Positions 1-8,512 of a stretch of 64,000 nucleotides of DNA are shown one piece after another. This DNA comes from an uncultured Sulfitobacter sp. GTDB taxonomy: Bacteria > Pseudomonadota > Alphaproteobacteria > Rhodobacterales > Rhodobacteraceae. The notes beneath the pieces were generated by a model. It had not been told where the DNA came from and searched no databases. It saw only the letters and a list, made by a program, of their open reading frames with translations. The stretch covers positions 19,852 to 83,851 of the forward strand of contig CANMXJ010000017.1 in the NCBI GenBank assembly GCA_947501805.1. Reading direction: 5' to 3'. The translations under genes were made by a program, and so were the position numbers. Position 1 is the stretch's first letter; the number at the start of each line of letters is the position of its first letter.

Positions 1-1183
1 TGCCTAGCATCAGGCGGTCGATCGGCGTGCCTTCTTGTGTGCCGGAGGTAAAGTAGATGCCGCGCAACATGTGGCGTTGCTCATAGCGGTTGTCCTGAAA
101 CACTTCGGCCAGAAAATTGCGCGCGACAGAGCGCATGGCCGCCGTTTGGCTGGGAAAACCTGCAATCAGCGAGCGGCGTTGCGGGTCAATCTCTGTTTGC
201 ATGCGTTCAAGCGATTGCGCGTTGAGTTGCCCCAGCAGCAGCGCGAATTCGGAATCAAAGGCGGCAACGGGAGACGCCTCCCCTTTGGACGTGTCCAGCG
301 GCAGGGTAAAGCCCCAAACCTGCTCGCGGTCTTCCTTGCCCAGATTGTCATAAAATTCGCTAAAGCCCGCAATCAGATCAGCTTTGGTGAACAGCACATA
401 GACAGGAAAGCGCACACCCAGCTTCTCACGCAATTCATTGAGGCGCCGGCGCACGGCCATGGCGTGACTGGCCTGTGTGACCTCATCCTGCATCAGCAGG
501 TCGCTGAGGGAAATGGCCACCATCGCGCCGTTGATCGGCTGGCGCTTGCGATACTTCTTGAGCAGGCCCAAAAATCCGAGCCAGCCCGCATTGTCGATCT
601 CCGCATCGCTTTCCTGTGTGGTGTAGCGGCCCGCCGTATCAATCAGCACCGCATTGTTGGTAAACCACCAATCGCAATTGCGGGTGCCACCAACACCGCC
701 GATGGCAGTTTTGCCCATGCTTTCGGCCAGCGGAAATTGCAGGCCGGAATTGACAATCGCCGTTGTTTTGCCCGCACCGGGCGGGCCGATCATCACATAC
801 CATGGCAGGTCTTGCAGGTGTTTGCGCCCGTTCTTGGATTTGCGCAATTCGACCATCGCCAGCTTGAGCTTGTCGCGCAGTTCGCCGAGTTCTTCGGCCG
901 TAACGTCATCCTCTGTCGTGTCGATCTGTTCGGCAATTTCCTCTGTCATTGCCTTTTCCTTGCGACGACGACGCAAGAAAACGAACAACATAAGCATCAA
1001 GAAAAAGAACCAGATGCCTCCGATAAAGAGCGCACGCGACAGGATGCTATCGAACGGATGCCATGTGTCGCTGCCGATAAAAGGAGCAAGGAACCAGACC
1101 GCAGCGGACAGACAGATCGCGGCAAGCAGGAAGATCGTATAGATCGAGCGGAAGAAAAATCGGAGTACTCGGCGTCCGTACAT
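1..1183 (-). CDS. tssM: TssM (IcmF) T6SS inner-membrane protein, N-terminal part only
   Basis: TssM is the inner-membrane ATPase-like stalk of the T6SS membrane complex and partners TssL and TssJ. The window holds about the first 394 residues; the rest lies beyond the left edge. Two hydrophobic segments sit at about residues 12-34 and 50-70, the second ending in an Arg-rich stop-transfer stretch. A Walker A motif (GPPGAGKTT) follows near residue 135, and then a DTAGRYTT Walker B/switch-like stretch, as in cytoplasmic IcmF domains. The ATG shares one base with the TAA stop of tssL (TAATG), so the two are translationally coupled at the end of the operon. Family assignment is firm; whether the protein is complete cannot be seen. 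Confidence 0.93.
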   Translation of the reverse strand, partial: MYGRRVLRFFFRSIYTIFLLAAICLSAAVWFLAPFIGSDTWHPFDSILSRALFIGGIWFFFLMLMLFVFLRRRRKEKAMTEEIAEQIDTTEDDVTAEELGELRDKLKLAMVELRKSKNGRKHLQDLPWYVMIGPPGAGKTTAIVNSGLQFPLAESMGKTAIGGVGGTRNCDWWFTNNAVLIDTAGRYTTQESDAEIDNAGWLGFLGLLKKYRKRQPINGAMVAISLSDLLMQDEVTQASHAMAVRRRLNELREKLGVRFPVYVLFTKADLIAGFSEFYDNLGKEDREQVWGFTLPLDTSKGEASPVAAFDSEFALLLGQLNAQSLERMQTEIDPQRRSLIAGFPSQTAAMRSVARNFLAEVFQDNRYEQRHMLRGIYFTSGTQEGTPIDRLMLG

Positions 1184-2595
1184 TAGGTGTTCTCCTGCAC
1201 CAGCAACACTTCGATGCGGCGGTTCTGGGCCCGCCCTTCGCGTGTGCTGTTATCCGCAATAGGTTCGTTTTCGGCGCGTCCTTCGGCAGACAGGCGGCTG
1301 GGGTCTTTGAGGGTTTTGCTCATCGACGCCATGACCGATTTTGCCCGTGCAAGGCTGAGGTGCATGTTGGAGGGAAAGCGCGAGGATTTGATCGGGATAT
1401 TATCGGAATGGCCTGTGATGATCACCGGACCGGGCTCATCGTTCAGGGCATTGGCAACGCGTGCGATGGGGTCCACAAAGGCGTCCGTTAGACTGTCGGA
1501 GGCAGGCCGGAACATATTGGAACCTACGATGCGAATGACCAATGTGTTGCCCTTTTGAAAGACGTTCACGATGCCGTCGTCGATTTCCTTTTGCAGGAAT
1601 GTCACGACCTTTTTCAGACGGATTTCTTCGGTAGATGCGGGTGGTGTGGGCGGCGGCGGCGGTGCGCGGCGCTGTAGTTCTGCAATTGGGCCGCTGTCGA
1701 TCACGGACAGCTGGCCAATCAGGCGCTCGGTTTGGGTGCTGAGAAAATAGGATAGCCCTGTGAATTGGATCGCGAGTAGCGCCGCCGTAACTGCAAGCGC
1801 GGCCCACACCAGACGCCAAGCGGAAAGAGCGCGAAACGGTTTGTCCACACCCTCCCAATGGGGCGACAGGTCACGCTCCACATCGCCGCGCTGGCCACGG
1901 ATAATACGCGCCAGACCTTGACGGATTTGCAGATGTTTATCGGGGCCGCCCTGTTCGATCCGCAGGCGTCCCTCAAAGCCGAGCGACAGACACATGTAAA
2001 TAAATTCAAGCACATCAAGGTTCGTGCCCGGCTCTTTTTCCAACCGTGCCAGCAGGTCATAAAAGCGGTCGCCCCCCACCGTTTCGCGGTGGAATGTGCC
2101 GACCATGGACTGCAATCCCCAGCTGGATTGTCCGCCCCATGGGGTGTTCAGTACCACATCGTCCAGCGTGGCACAGAGCGCGTAGCGTGCAATCTTGACG
2201 GTTTGTGCAGGCACACCAGCCTGCAAGGCGCGGTTTTCAAAGGCGCGGACTTCGGCGACTACAGAGGATCGCAGCTTGTCAGGATCCATGTGTTGTGCGC
2301 GGTTGCGTATGCGGCTGATCAGGGAAAACAGTGGCGCGGCGCAGGCGGTCAACTGGTTCATGCCGGTCAGAACCATTTCGACTTCTTGCGGACCGTCCCG
2401 TTTGGCAGCGCGTGGGGCGGCAGCGGGAGCGGGAATGCCCATGGTATCGGCGGCGGGGGCAGCCATCGGTTCATCGGGGATCGCGGCAGCAGGGGCTGTA
2501 GGGGCAGCAGCAGCCGTGCGACGTCCGCCCGGATTGGGGCGGATTACCGTCTTGTCTGTATCATCGGGTTCTGCAAACGGATCGTCACCTGACAT
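1183..2595 (-). CDS. tssL: TssL (DotU) with C-terminal OmpA-like peptidoglycan-binding domain
   Basis: TssL is the second inner-membrane subunit of the T6SS trans-envelope complex. After a Pro/Ala-rich cytoplasmic start (residues 1-75) comes the DotU domain (about 75-255, including a PWGGQSSWG stretch). A single transmembrane helix follows (about 258-283). The periplasmic OmpA family domain spans about 350-465 and carries TGHSDNIP, LSLARAKSV and NRRIEVLL. This extended form anchors the complex to peptidoglycan without a separate TagL protein. The gene sits 21 bp after tssK and overlaps tssM by one base. Its 470 residues fit extended TssL proteins. No lipoprotein TssJ gene is visible in the window, so anchoring may rely on this domain, which is inference. 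Confidence 0.95.
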   Translation of the reverse strand: MSGDDPFAEPDDTDKTVIRPNPGGRRTAAAAPTAPAAAIPDEPMAAPAADTMGIPAPAAAPRAAKRDGPQEVEMVLTGMNQLTACAAPLFSLISRIRNRAQHMDPDKLRSSVVAEVRAFENRALQAGVPAQTVKIARYALCATLDDVVLNTPWGGQSSWGLQSMVGTFHRETVGGDRFYDLLARLEKEPGTNLDVLEFIYMCLSLGFEGRLRIEQGGPDKHLQIRQGLARIIRGQRGDVERDLSPHWEGVDKPFRALSAWRLVWAALAVTAALLAIQFTGLSYFLSTQTERLIGQLSVIDSGPIAELQRRAPPPPPTPPASTEEIRLKKVVTFLQKEIDDGIVNVFQKGNTLVIRIVGSNMFRPASDSLTDAFVDPIARVANALNDEPGPVIITGHSDNIPIKSSRFPSNMHLSLARAKSVMASMSKTLKDPSRLSAEGRAENEPIADNSTREGRAQNRRIEVLLVQENT

Positions 2596-2616
2596 GGCTT
2601 GCCCCTTTTCTCAAAT

Positions 2617-3957
2617 CTAGTTGTTGCGGATCGCCCATAGTTCCATGTTTAGCCCCGGATATTGACCTGATACATGCACAGCGATGCCACCCGACGTGGT
2701 CATCTTGCCCCAATATGGGCTGTCGGAAGCGAGTTCAAAATAGACAACACCCGCATGATACGGGATCTGGCGCGGGGCGACTGGCATCGGCCGCAAGGTA
2801 ATGCCCGGCAAGGCAGAGTTCACCAGCTGGCGGATTTCCTCGACCGGTCCGATCTTGGCTTGCCCTGCAAAATGCCGGCGCACGTCCTCGGCTGGAATGT
2901 CGGCCTGTACGGCCAGGACAAAGCCAGCGGTAGAAATCAGTTTGCGATCCGCAATCACGCCAACGCTGACACCGTATTTTCGCGCCTCCAGTGGAATGGA
3001 AATCGCGGTCTGTTCCAGAACCGAGCTAAGGTACTGGCGCAGGGTGCGGATGACGGGTGCAAAGGTAATCGACAGGTTGTCATGCTGATAGGGCGGAAAC
3101 TCCGGCGGCTGTTTGGTTGTGGTCATAAAGACCGAAAGCTCACCAGCCAGCGAGATGCAGTGGCGATAGGCATCCTCTGGATGTAGATTTTCTACAGTGC
3201 TCAGATGGCGGAATACCGGGATCATCCGGTTGATCACAGTCAGCAAAAGGAAGTCTGAAACTTCGGCAACGGCTTTGGCCGCGCCGCCCTCGGAGAGACG
3301 CCCCGCCAAAGCGGTCATGCGGTGTGACAGCAGCCCTTCGATCTCGCGGACAAATCCTTCGAGCGGTGCTGCAGCACGCACATCAATGCAGCTGGGAATG
3401 AAGCTGCGGTCAAGGATAACTTCCTTATCGGGGCGCACTTCGATGATCCGCGCAATCGGGATCGACAGCATATCGGCCAGATCATCCACAGCCAGCGCAA
3501 AGCGCAGACGCATCTTGCCCACACCAACCGTAACAGGTTTCTGATCACGTCCCATTGTATCCGTGATCTCAAGCTCTGCAGGGCGCAGACGGCTGACGGA
3601 TTGTTCGGCACCGGTCAAATCAACCTCGACGGCCCCTTGTCGGCGCTGCGGCACGGTCAGGTAAACGATACAATCCTTGATACCTTCGGGTATTTCCAAC
3701 GCGGGCGGATGGTCTTCGGTTTGTGGTACACGAAACACCATGCCGTCATGGGTCAGCCCCGCGCAGCCCTTGAGCGCGAATTGCCCGACCTTCAACACCT
3801 CTTCGTCAATCTCAAGCGCGTTCACACCCCAGGCATAGGGCCGGATGCGACGGGCCAACCCGGCAATCAGCGCCTCTTTGTGGCGGTCCGATTGTTGGAA
3901 ATGGTGCGGTTGTAAGAACAACCCCTCCGTCCAAAGCACTTTACTGTCCCAGGACAC
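2617..3957 (-). CDS. tssK: TssK T6SS baseplate adaptor
   Basis: TssK links the T6SS baseplate (TssE/F/G/VgrG) to the TssL/TssM membrane complex. The protein starts MSWDSKVLWTEGLFLQPHHF, the typical TssK opening, and is 446 residues long, the family's usual size. It keeps the conserved shoulder and neck regions, and its end contains SPYWGKM and a final PGLNMELWAIRN stretch typical of the family. It lies 39 bp after the FHA gene and 21 bp before tssL in the same operon. Assignment is secure. Confidence 0.95.
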   Translation of the reverse strand: MSWDSKVLWTEGLFLQPHHFQQSDRHKEALIAGLARRIRPYAWGVNALEIDEEVLKVGQFALKGCAGLTHDGMVFRVPQTEDHPPALEIPEGIKDCIVYLTVPQRRQGAVEVDLTGAEQSVSRLRPAELEITDTMGRDQKPVTVGVGKMRLRFALAVDDLADMLSIPIARIIEVRPDKEVILDRSFIPSCIDVRAAAPLEGFVREIEGLLSHRMTALAGRLSEGGAAKAVAEVSDFLLLTVINRMIPVFRHLSTVENLHPEDAYRHCISLAGELSVFMTTTKQPPEFPPYQHDNLSITFAPVIRTLRQYLSSVLEQTAISIPLEARKYGVSVGVIADRKLISTAGFVLAVQADIPAEDVRRHFAGQAKIGPVEEIRQLVNSALPGITLRPMPVAPRQIPYHAGVVYFELASDSPYWGKMTTSGGIAVHVSGQYPGLNMELWAIRNN

Positions 3958-3996
3958 ATAATTCTCCCCTGTGTGCCGTTCCTTAGTGGATACGGC

Positions 3997-5454
3997 CTAT
4001 TTTAACTTGTCGAGTTGCTCTTTGTAGGCCCGCGCAAATTCGCGGCTGAACAACTCGTGAAAATCATTCTCGGCCTGATCGGATATCTGGCCATACATCT
4101 TTTCGTACACTTCCCAATAACGGGCTTTCTTGCCTTTCAGGAGACCACCGATGCCACCGCTGGTTTCAATCTGTGCGCCCAGCACTTCGGGGTCCAGCTT
4201 GGCAAGGATACCCTTCAAAGCGGCCTCCATACCAGTGACCATCGCGACCTCATGGGCCTTGATATCGTCCAGCGCCTGTTCGGTAGCCGTTTCAGCCCCA
4301 AGGTAGCCGCGTGATTTGGGTTTGACCAACGCCTCGATCGCCTGTTCGGCGCTGATCGAGAATTTCAGGGGATTGTTGCTGCCTGCGCTGATCTTGGTCT
4401 GTTCGATGCGGAACTCCGACTTGATCGAGGTTCGGGTCATCAGGATTTCGCGCAAACCGGTGATCATCGTGCGCATGACACGGCCCATCCGTGCCATTGA
4501 GGTGTGCAGATCCTCGTCGTCGATCTTGAGGTCTTCGACGTCCAGCGCGTCGAGAAACGCTTTTGCGGCGGCCTGATCCCCGCTGACAACGACTTTCTCT
4601 TCCAGCGCGGGCGGAACGGTTTGTGGTTCGGCTGCTGTTTTGGGTTCGGGTTCTTTTGGCGCGGGTGGTTTTGGCGCAACGGTTTCCGCAGGCAGTTGGG
4701 GTTCGGCAACGGGCGGGATGTCCTCGGGTGGCGTGGCCGTTGGCGTCGGCTCCGGCGTTGAGGGTGAAAGCAGATCATCATCCCAATCATCGGGTATCAA
4801 AGATGGACCGGTTGATTGCGCCGAACGGAAGCTGTCGGACGTGCTTGTGTTGTGCATGGCCTGACTTGGCCCCAGATCGTCACCGATGATGTCTTCGGGA
4901 CGGGCAAAAAACGGGTCTTCTTCCTCGCCCAGAGGCGGGGGAAGATCGTTGATCGGGTCAGAAATTGTGATCTGTCCCGGCCCTTTTGGCCCTTCCGGTG
5001 CGCCGAGCAGATCATCGAGAAAATCACCCCCCGGCCCCACATCATCCAGCAGCGCCATCGGATCAGGAGCGTTGTCGGCAGAACCGTGCGAAACCTGTGA
5101 GTGGCCCAGTGGCTCGGGGATCGGCGGCGGCAAAGCGTCCGCGATCTCGACCATAATTTCGTAAGAGCCAACGGACAGGATATCACCGTTGTTGATCGGC
5201 GTTGGTGTGCGGCCCAAGGGCAGTTTGGAGTAATTCAGGAACGTGCCATTGGTCGACAAATCGACAACCACGATGCTGCCATTGTGATCTTCGATGACAC
5301 AATGGCTCTTGGACAATTGACGTTCGGGGTCCGGCAGTACGATATCATTGGCAGGCCCACGCCCAAGGCTGAGCGAGCCACCGGCAGGCATCTGCATGTT
5401 GCCCACATCGCCGGGCATTGTCCCTGAGGATTGAAAGGATAGCTTGACCGACAT
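3997..5454 (-). CDS. tagH: FHA-domain T6SS protein (TagH/Fha)
   Basis: This scaffold protein has an N-terminal forkhead-associated domain (about residues 25-95) with the phosphothreonine-binding signature: LGRGPAND, then SKSHCVI, then STNGTFLN. A long Pro/Asp/Glu-rich linker follows (about 100-290, with PPAPKEPEPK). The helical T6SS-specific C-terminal domain (about 295-485) ends ELFSREFARAYKEQL. In other systems Fha takes part in threonine-phosphorylation control of assembly. No PpkA kinase or PppA phosphatase is visible in this window; they may lie beyond the left edge. The gene follows the PAAR gene by 7 bp. Length (485) and domain order match TagH/ImpI proteins. Confidence 0.92.
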   Translation of the reverse strand: MSVKLSFQSSGTMPGDVGNMQMPAGGSLSLGRGPANDIVLPDPERQLSKSHCVIEDHNGSIVVVDLSTNGTFLNYSKLPLGRTPTPINNGDILSVGSYEIMVEIADALPPPIPEPLGHSQVSHGSADNAPDPMALLDDVGPGGDFLDDLLGAPEGPKGPGQITISDPINDLPPPLGEEEDPFFARPEDIIGDDLGPSQAMHNTSTSDSFRSAQSTGPSLIPDDWDDDLLSPSTPEPTPTATPPEDIPPVAEPQLPAETVAPKPPAPKEPEPKTAAEPQTVPPALEEKVVVSGDQAAAKAFLDALDVEDLKIDDEDLHTSMARMGRVMRTMITGLREILMTRTSIKSEFRIEQTKISAGSNNPLKFSISAEQAIEALVKPKSRGYLGAETATEQALDDIKAHEVAMVTGMEAALKGILAKLDPEVLGAQIETSGGIGGLLKGKKARYWEVYEKMYGQISDQAENDFHELFSREFARAYKEQLDKLK

Positions 5455-5461
5455 TGCCGCC

Positions 5462-5770
5462 TTAGCCTCCGATCAGCACTGTAGGGCAGCACGGTGGTAT
5501 CATGATCCCGCCGCATGCGACATTGTCAGTCACACGTGCCGCGGGCAAATTCTGGATCAAGACGGTGGCCGACCCTTTTACAATCGGGTGCGGGACGCCG
5601 ACAGGGGCCATATCCGACAGGCGTGCTGCGGGCAGAAAGCTGATCAGTACGGACGGGCAGCAAGGGGTCATGATCGGATTGGGCACCGGCACCGGTAGAG
5701 GGGGTGCCGGGGGCGGTGCGGGCACGGCGCACAAGTGCATGTCGGTCATGCGGGCGGCGGGTAATGTCAT
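5462..5770 (-). CDS. PAAR-domain spike-tip protein
   Basis: This small protein (102 residues) should cap the VgrG spike and sharpen the T6SS tip. The sequence holds three PAAR-like LPAAR-T/S-D units (starting near residues 3, 47 and 74). It also has Pro-rich loops and two PCCP clusters (near residues 36 and 93) that could hold the tip metal ion together with a histidine. Its start overlaps the stop of the preceding gene (ATGA), and fha follows after 7 bp. It has no C-terminal toxin extension, so it is a structural tip or an adaptor for a separate effector. Family assignment is good; the metal ligands are inferred. Confidence 0.88.
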   Translation of the reverse strand: MTLPAARMTDMHLCAVPAPPPAPPLPVPVPNPIMTPCCPSVLISFLPAARLSDMAPVGVPHPIVKGSATVLIQNLPAARVTDNVACGGIMIPPCCPTVLIGG

Positions 5771-6381
5771 TGTGTCGCCTCCTTCATCTTGTCGCGGTTT
5801 TCCATTTTGCCATTGCCACCGCGCGCGATATCAACCGCCCGGTCAATCAGTAACTGGCCATATTCCTCAAACCTATCAGAGTTTTTGTCCAACGCCACGA
5901 CATTCATAGCAAAAGCAGAGGTTTCGGCAGCCCCCGCCGGAGCAGGGTATTCGGCCAAATCTGCGGGGCCCAATGTGCCATCGGCATAGAGTACAGCCAA
6001 GGCAACGTTGACCGTGTCATCATCGATATAGGCGTCGTCCATGGCATCACGTGCCCGTGCGCGGTTTTCTTCGGTGGGTTTGAACACCCAGTCTTCTGCC
6101 GCGATCAGTGATTTGGGATCGTTGTCGGACTTTGGCCCGATGTAGTCCCGTGCGGCCATACACGCCCACCAGACCCGCTCGCGGGGTGGCAAGATGATAG
6201 ACAACAGGCGCAAGATATCAATCAGCGCGCCCTTTTCATCGAGTTCGGCCAGCACATCTTCGGCCAGGGCCGCAACCGGCGCAGTGATAGGTGTTTCAAG
6301 GCGCGTGTTTGCCATCGATAGCAGCTTTGCTACCGGCTCTTTCGGCACTTTCGACATCCCTGTGAATCGTTTTCCCATCAT
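5767..6381 (-). CDS. Conserved T6SS-linked protein, function unknown
   Basis: A 204-residue soluble, mostly helical acidic protein lying between vgrG (6 bp upstream) and PAAR (4-bp overlap). I see no signal peptide or membrane segment. A central stretch with LPPRERVWWACMAAR and later Ala-rich helices recalls the small DUF6931-type proteins that accompany some VgrG/PAAR pairs, but I cannot confirm the family. Its place between spike and tip genes suggests an adaptor or chaperone for loading a VgrG/PAAR cargo; this is inference from position only. The start may be at 6381 or at the next ATG (6378). Confidence 0.7.
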   Translation of the reverse strand: MMGKRFTGMSKVPKEPVAKLLSMANTRLETPITAPVAALAEDVLAELDEKGALIDILRLLSIILPPRERVWWACMAARDYIGPKSDNDPKSLIAAEDWVFKPTEENRARARDAMDDAYIDDDTVNVALAVLYADGTLGPADLAEYPAPAGAAETSAFAMNVVALDKNSDRFEEYGQLLIDRAVDIARGGNGKMENRDKMKEATQ

Positions 6382-6387
6382 ACCGCC

Positions 6388-8460
6388 CTAGTTTATTTTC
6401 GTCATTGAGCCCTTCAGGGTCAATAACCCTGAAGCCTGAGCAGTCACCAAAGGCGCTTCCATCTTGGCGGTTCCGGTGCCTTTGACCGTCACACCGGACT
6501 GTGTGATCTCGATCGAACTGCCGCCAACGGTCAGCGTGATCTTTTGCGCGGCAGTCATCGCGATATGGCCTCTTTCCACATCAAGGGTCATGTTTCCGGT
6601 GCGCACAAGTTCGGTCATGTTGCCCTCGACCGTCAAATCCAGCTTGCCCTGATCAATGGTCTCGGACTTGTCACCCTCCTCCACCAACTCGGTCAGGTTT
6701 TGTTTGACCGTTTGTTTCATGCTGCCTGAATCGACCTCCTGTCGCGCTTCATCAACGTTTACCTCGTCATGGCCAATGGTGATATGAGCGGAATCCTTGA
6801 CAACCAATTGATAGTCTTTTTGCGCCTGCATATGGACGTATTCACTGCCCGCTTCATCCTCCATCACCAGTGCATTATAGTCGGTTTCCTTACCATCTGG
6901 CGAAGATCGCGTCATGATTCCGGTACGTGTCGGCTGTTGCGGGTCAACATAGGGTGGCATTTTGTCCTTGTTGTACATCATGCCCGTGACAATCGGTCTG
7001 TCGGGATCGCCATCCTCGAATTGGACAACGACCTCCTGACCGATGCGCGGGATTGACAACAGGCCCCAATTGTTACCGGACCACTGCGTTGCCACCCTGA
7101 TCCAACAGGATGCTGTATCGTCGTCGGGACTGACGCGGTCCCAGCGAAAGCGTACCTTAACCCGGCCATATTCGTCAGTATGGATTTCCTTACCGGCGGG
7201 GCCGACCACCTCGCCAATCTGGATGCCAGGGATCTCGGGCCAAGGTGTTGTCAGCGGTGCGCGAAACGGTTTGTTCTTTGGCACCACACCAAAGGTAAAT
7301 GAATAGTCACTTTTGACTTCTTCGGGGATTTCGTCACCTTTTGGTTTCAACGCAAACCAGTTTTCATTATCCGACATCTCCTCGGAGTCCCGGACGTAGT
7401 GCATTGCCTCAGTGATCAGATATTCGGCATTGTTGGTCTCTTCCGGATGATCCGACAAAGTGAACAGAAAACCGGTCCCGAAATGGCGGACGTCACCTGC
7501 ACCGCGGTGCATGAAGAAACGGATTGCATCCGCTTCCATGCGCACCCGTGCCCGTTTTCCGCCCAGTTCCTTTTCCCCGCGGTAATGCCCCGGATGATCG
7601 TAGTTTTCGTATTTTCGATGATTGTGCCGTCCGGATTCTATGGCCGAAATTTCCAACTGTCGCACAGAAGGCTTTTCAAAATCGTAATCGGCCAGACTTA
7701 CCTTGCCACGTGTCACGGAGCGTGCCGCCGCCCATTCACCAATGGTCTGACCTGTTTTCGAATCCGCCCCGTCGCGTGGTTTGAACGTCAGGGTGCCGGC
7801 GGGTTTTGCTCTGGCGGGGGGCTGCGGGGGCGGCACCCCCTTGATCACTTTATGCGCGGTCAGACCATCACAGATGATCAGTTTTTCCTGTTTGCGTAAC
7901 GCGTCTGTGTGGTCGAAAAAGTAGTACAGCCCTTCTTCTTCCATCAAACGGGACAGAAAGTCGAAATCGGTTTCGCGGTACTGAACACAATATTCGCGCA
8001 CTTCGTAAGTTTCGGAACTCTTGATTTCATACTCTGAAAACCCGTGATCGCCCAAAACTTCCTCGATAATCTGGGGCACCGTTTTTTCCTGAAATACCCG
8101 AGTATTGCGGGACTGTGTCAGCATCCAGAACCATGGACGGACCTGCGCCACAAAGTGATCATCGCCGCCACGCATCCCCATGGCTTCGACAGAAATACAG
8201 GTGCCCGTAAACACCCGCCCCTCGGGATAACCGGGTGGTGGTTGGTCATCGACGGTCATCAACTCGACATGCACGCTCATCAACTTTCCGAGAAAATCCT
8301 CCAGATCCACATCAGTTTTGCGGGCCAGAAATTCGATCGTAATTTCGGTGAGCGTGCTCATCTGTTCTTTGACAACGGCTTGTCTCAGGCGCAGGTTCGC
8401 ATTGCTGTATTCGCCTGACATCCAAGTGGTTGCATCTTCTCTTGGCTTACTAATGGTCAT
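6388..8460 (-). CDS. vgrG: VgrG (TssI) T6SS spike protein
   Basis: VgrG forms the trimeric puncturing spike on top of the Hcp tube. The 690 residues cover a gp27-like base (about 30-370, including YCVQYRETDFDFLSRLMEEE, the hallmark of the family). A gp5 OB-fold follows (about 420-500) with DEYGRVKVRFRWDR and IPRIGQEVVVQFEDGDPDRP. A beta-helix needle (about 560-690) is rich in short TxTV-type repeats. The protein stops after the needle, so there is no evolved effector domain; cargo probably comes from PAAR or separate proteins. It lies 52 bp after the TssB/TssC-like fusion gene in the same direction. Confidence 0.96.
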   Translation of the reverse strand: MTISKPREDATTWMSGEYSNANLRLRQAVVKEQMSTLTEITIEFLARKTDVDLEDFLGKLMSVHVELMTVDDQPPPGYPEGRVFTGTCISVEAMGMRGGDDHFVAQVRPWFWMLTQSRNTRVFQEKTVPQIIEEVLGDHGFSEYEIKSSETYEVREYCVQYRETDFDFLSRLMEEEGLYYFFDHTDALRKQEKLIICDGLTAHKVIKGVPPPQPPARAKPAGTLTFKPRDGADSKTGQTIGEWAAARSVTRGKVSLADYDFEKPSVRQLEISAIESGRHNHRKYENYDHPGHYRGEKELGGKRARVRMEADAIRFFMHRGAGDVRHFGTGFLFTLSDHPEETNNAEYLITEAMHYVRDSEEMSDNENWFALKPKGDEIPEEVKSDYSFTFGVVPKNKPFRAPLTTPWPEIPGIQIGEVVGPAGKEIHTDEYGRVKVRFRWDRVSPDDDTASCWIRVATQWSGNNWGLLSIPRIGQEVVVQFEDGDPDRPIVTGMMYNKDKMPPYVDPQQPTRTGIMTRSSPDGKETDYNALVMEDEAGSEYVHMQAQKDYQLVVKDSAHITIGHDEVNVDEARQEVDSGSMKQTVKQNLTELVEEGDKSETIDQGKLDLTVEGNMTELVRTGNMTLDVERGHIAMTAAQKITLTVGGSSIEITQSGVTVKGTGTAKMEAPLVTAQASGLLTLKGSMTKIN

Positions 8461-8512
8461 CCAAATATCCCTCTAAAGTGGCGCGGCCGGAACGGGGCGT
8501 AATTTCCCCGCA

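Noticed and set aside
35..1186. Long open frame on the plus strand (383 codons)
   Set aside because: It lies opposite tssM, whose Walker A, membrane helices and operon position are clear; the plus-strand product has no recognisable motif.
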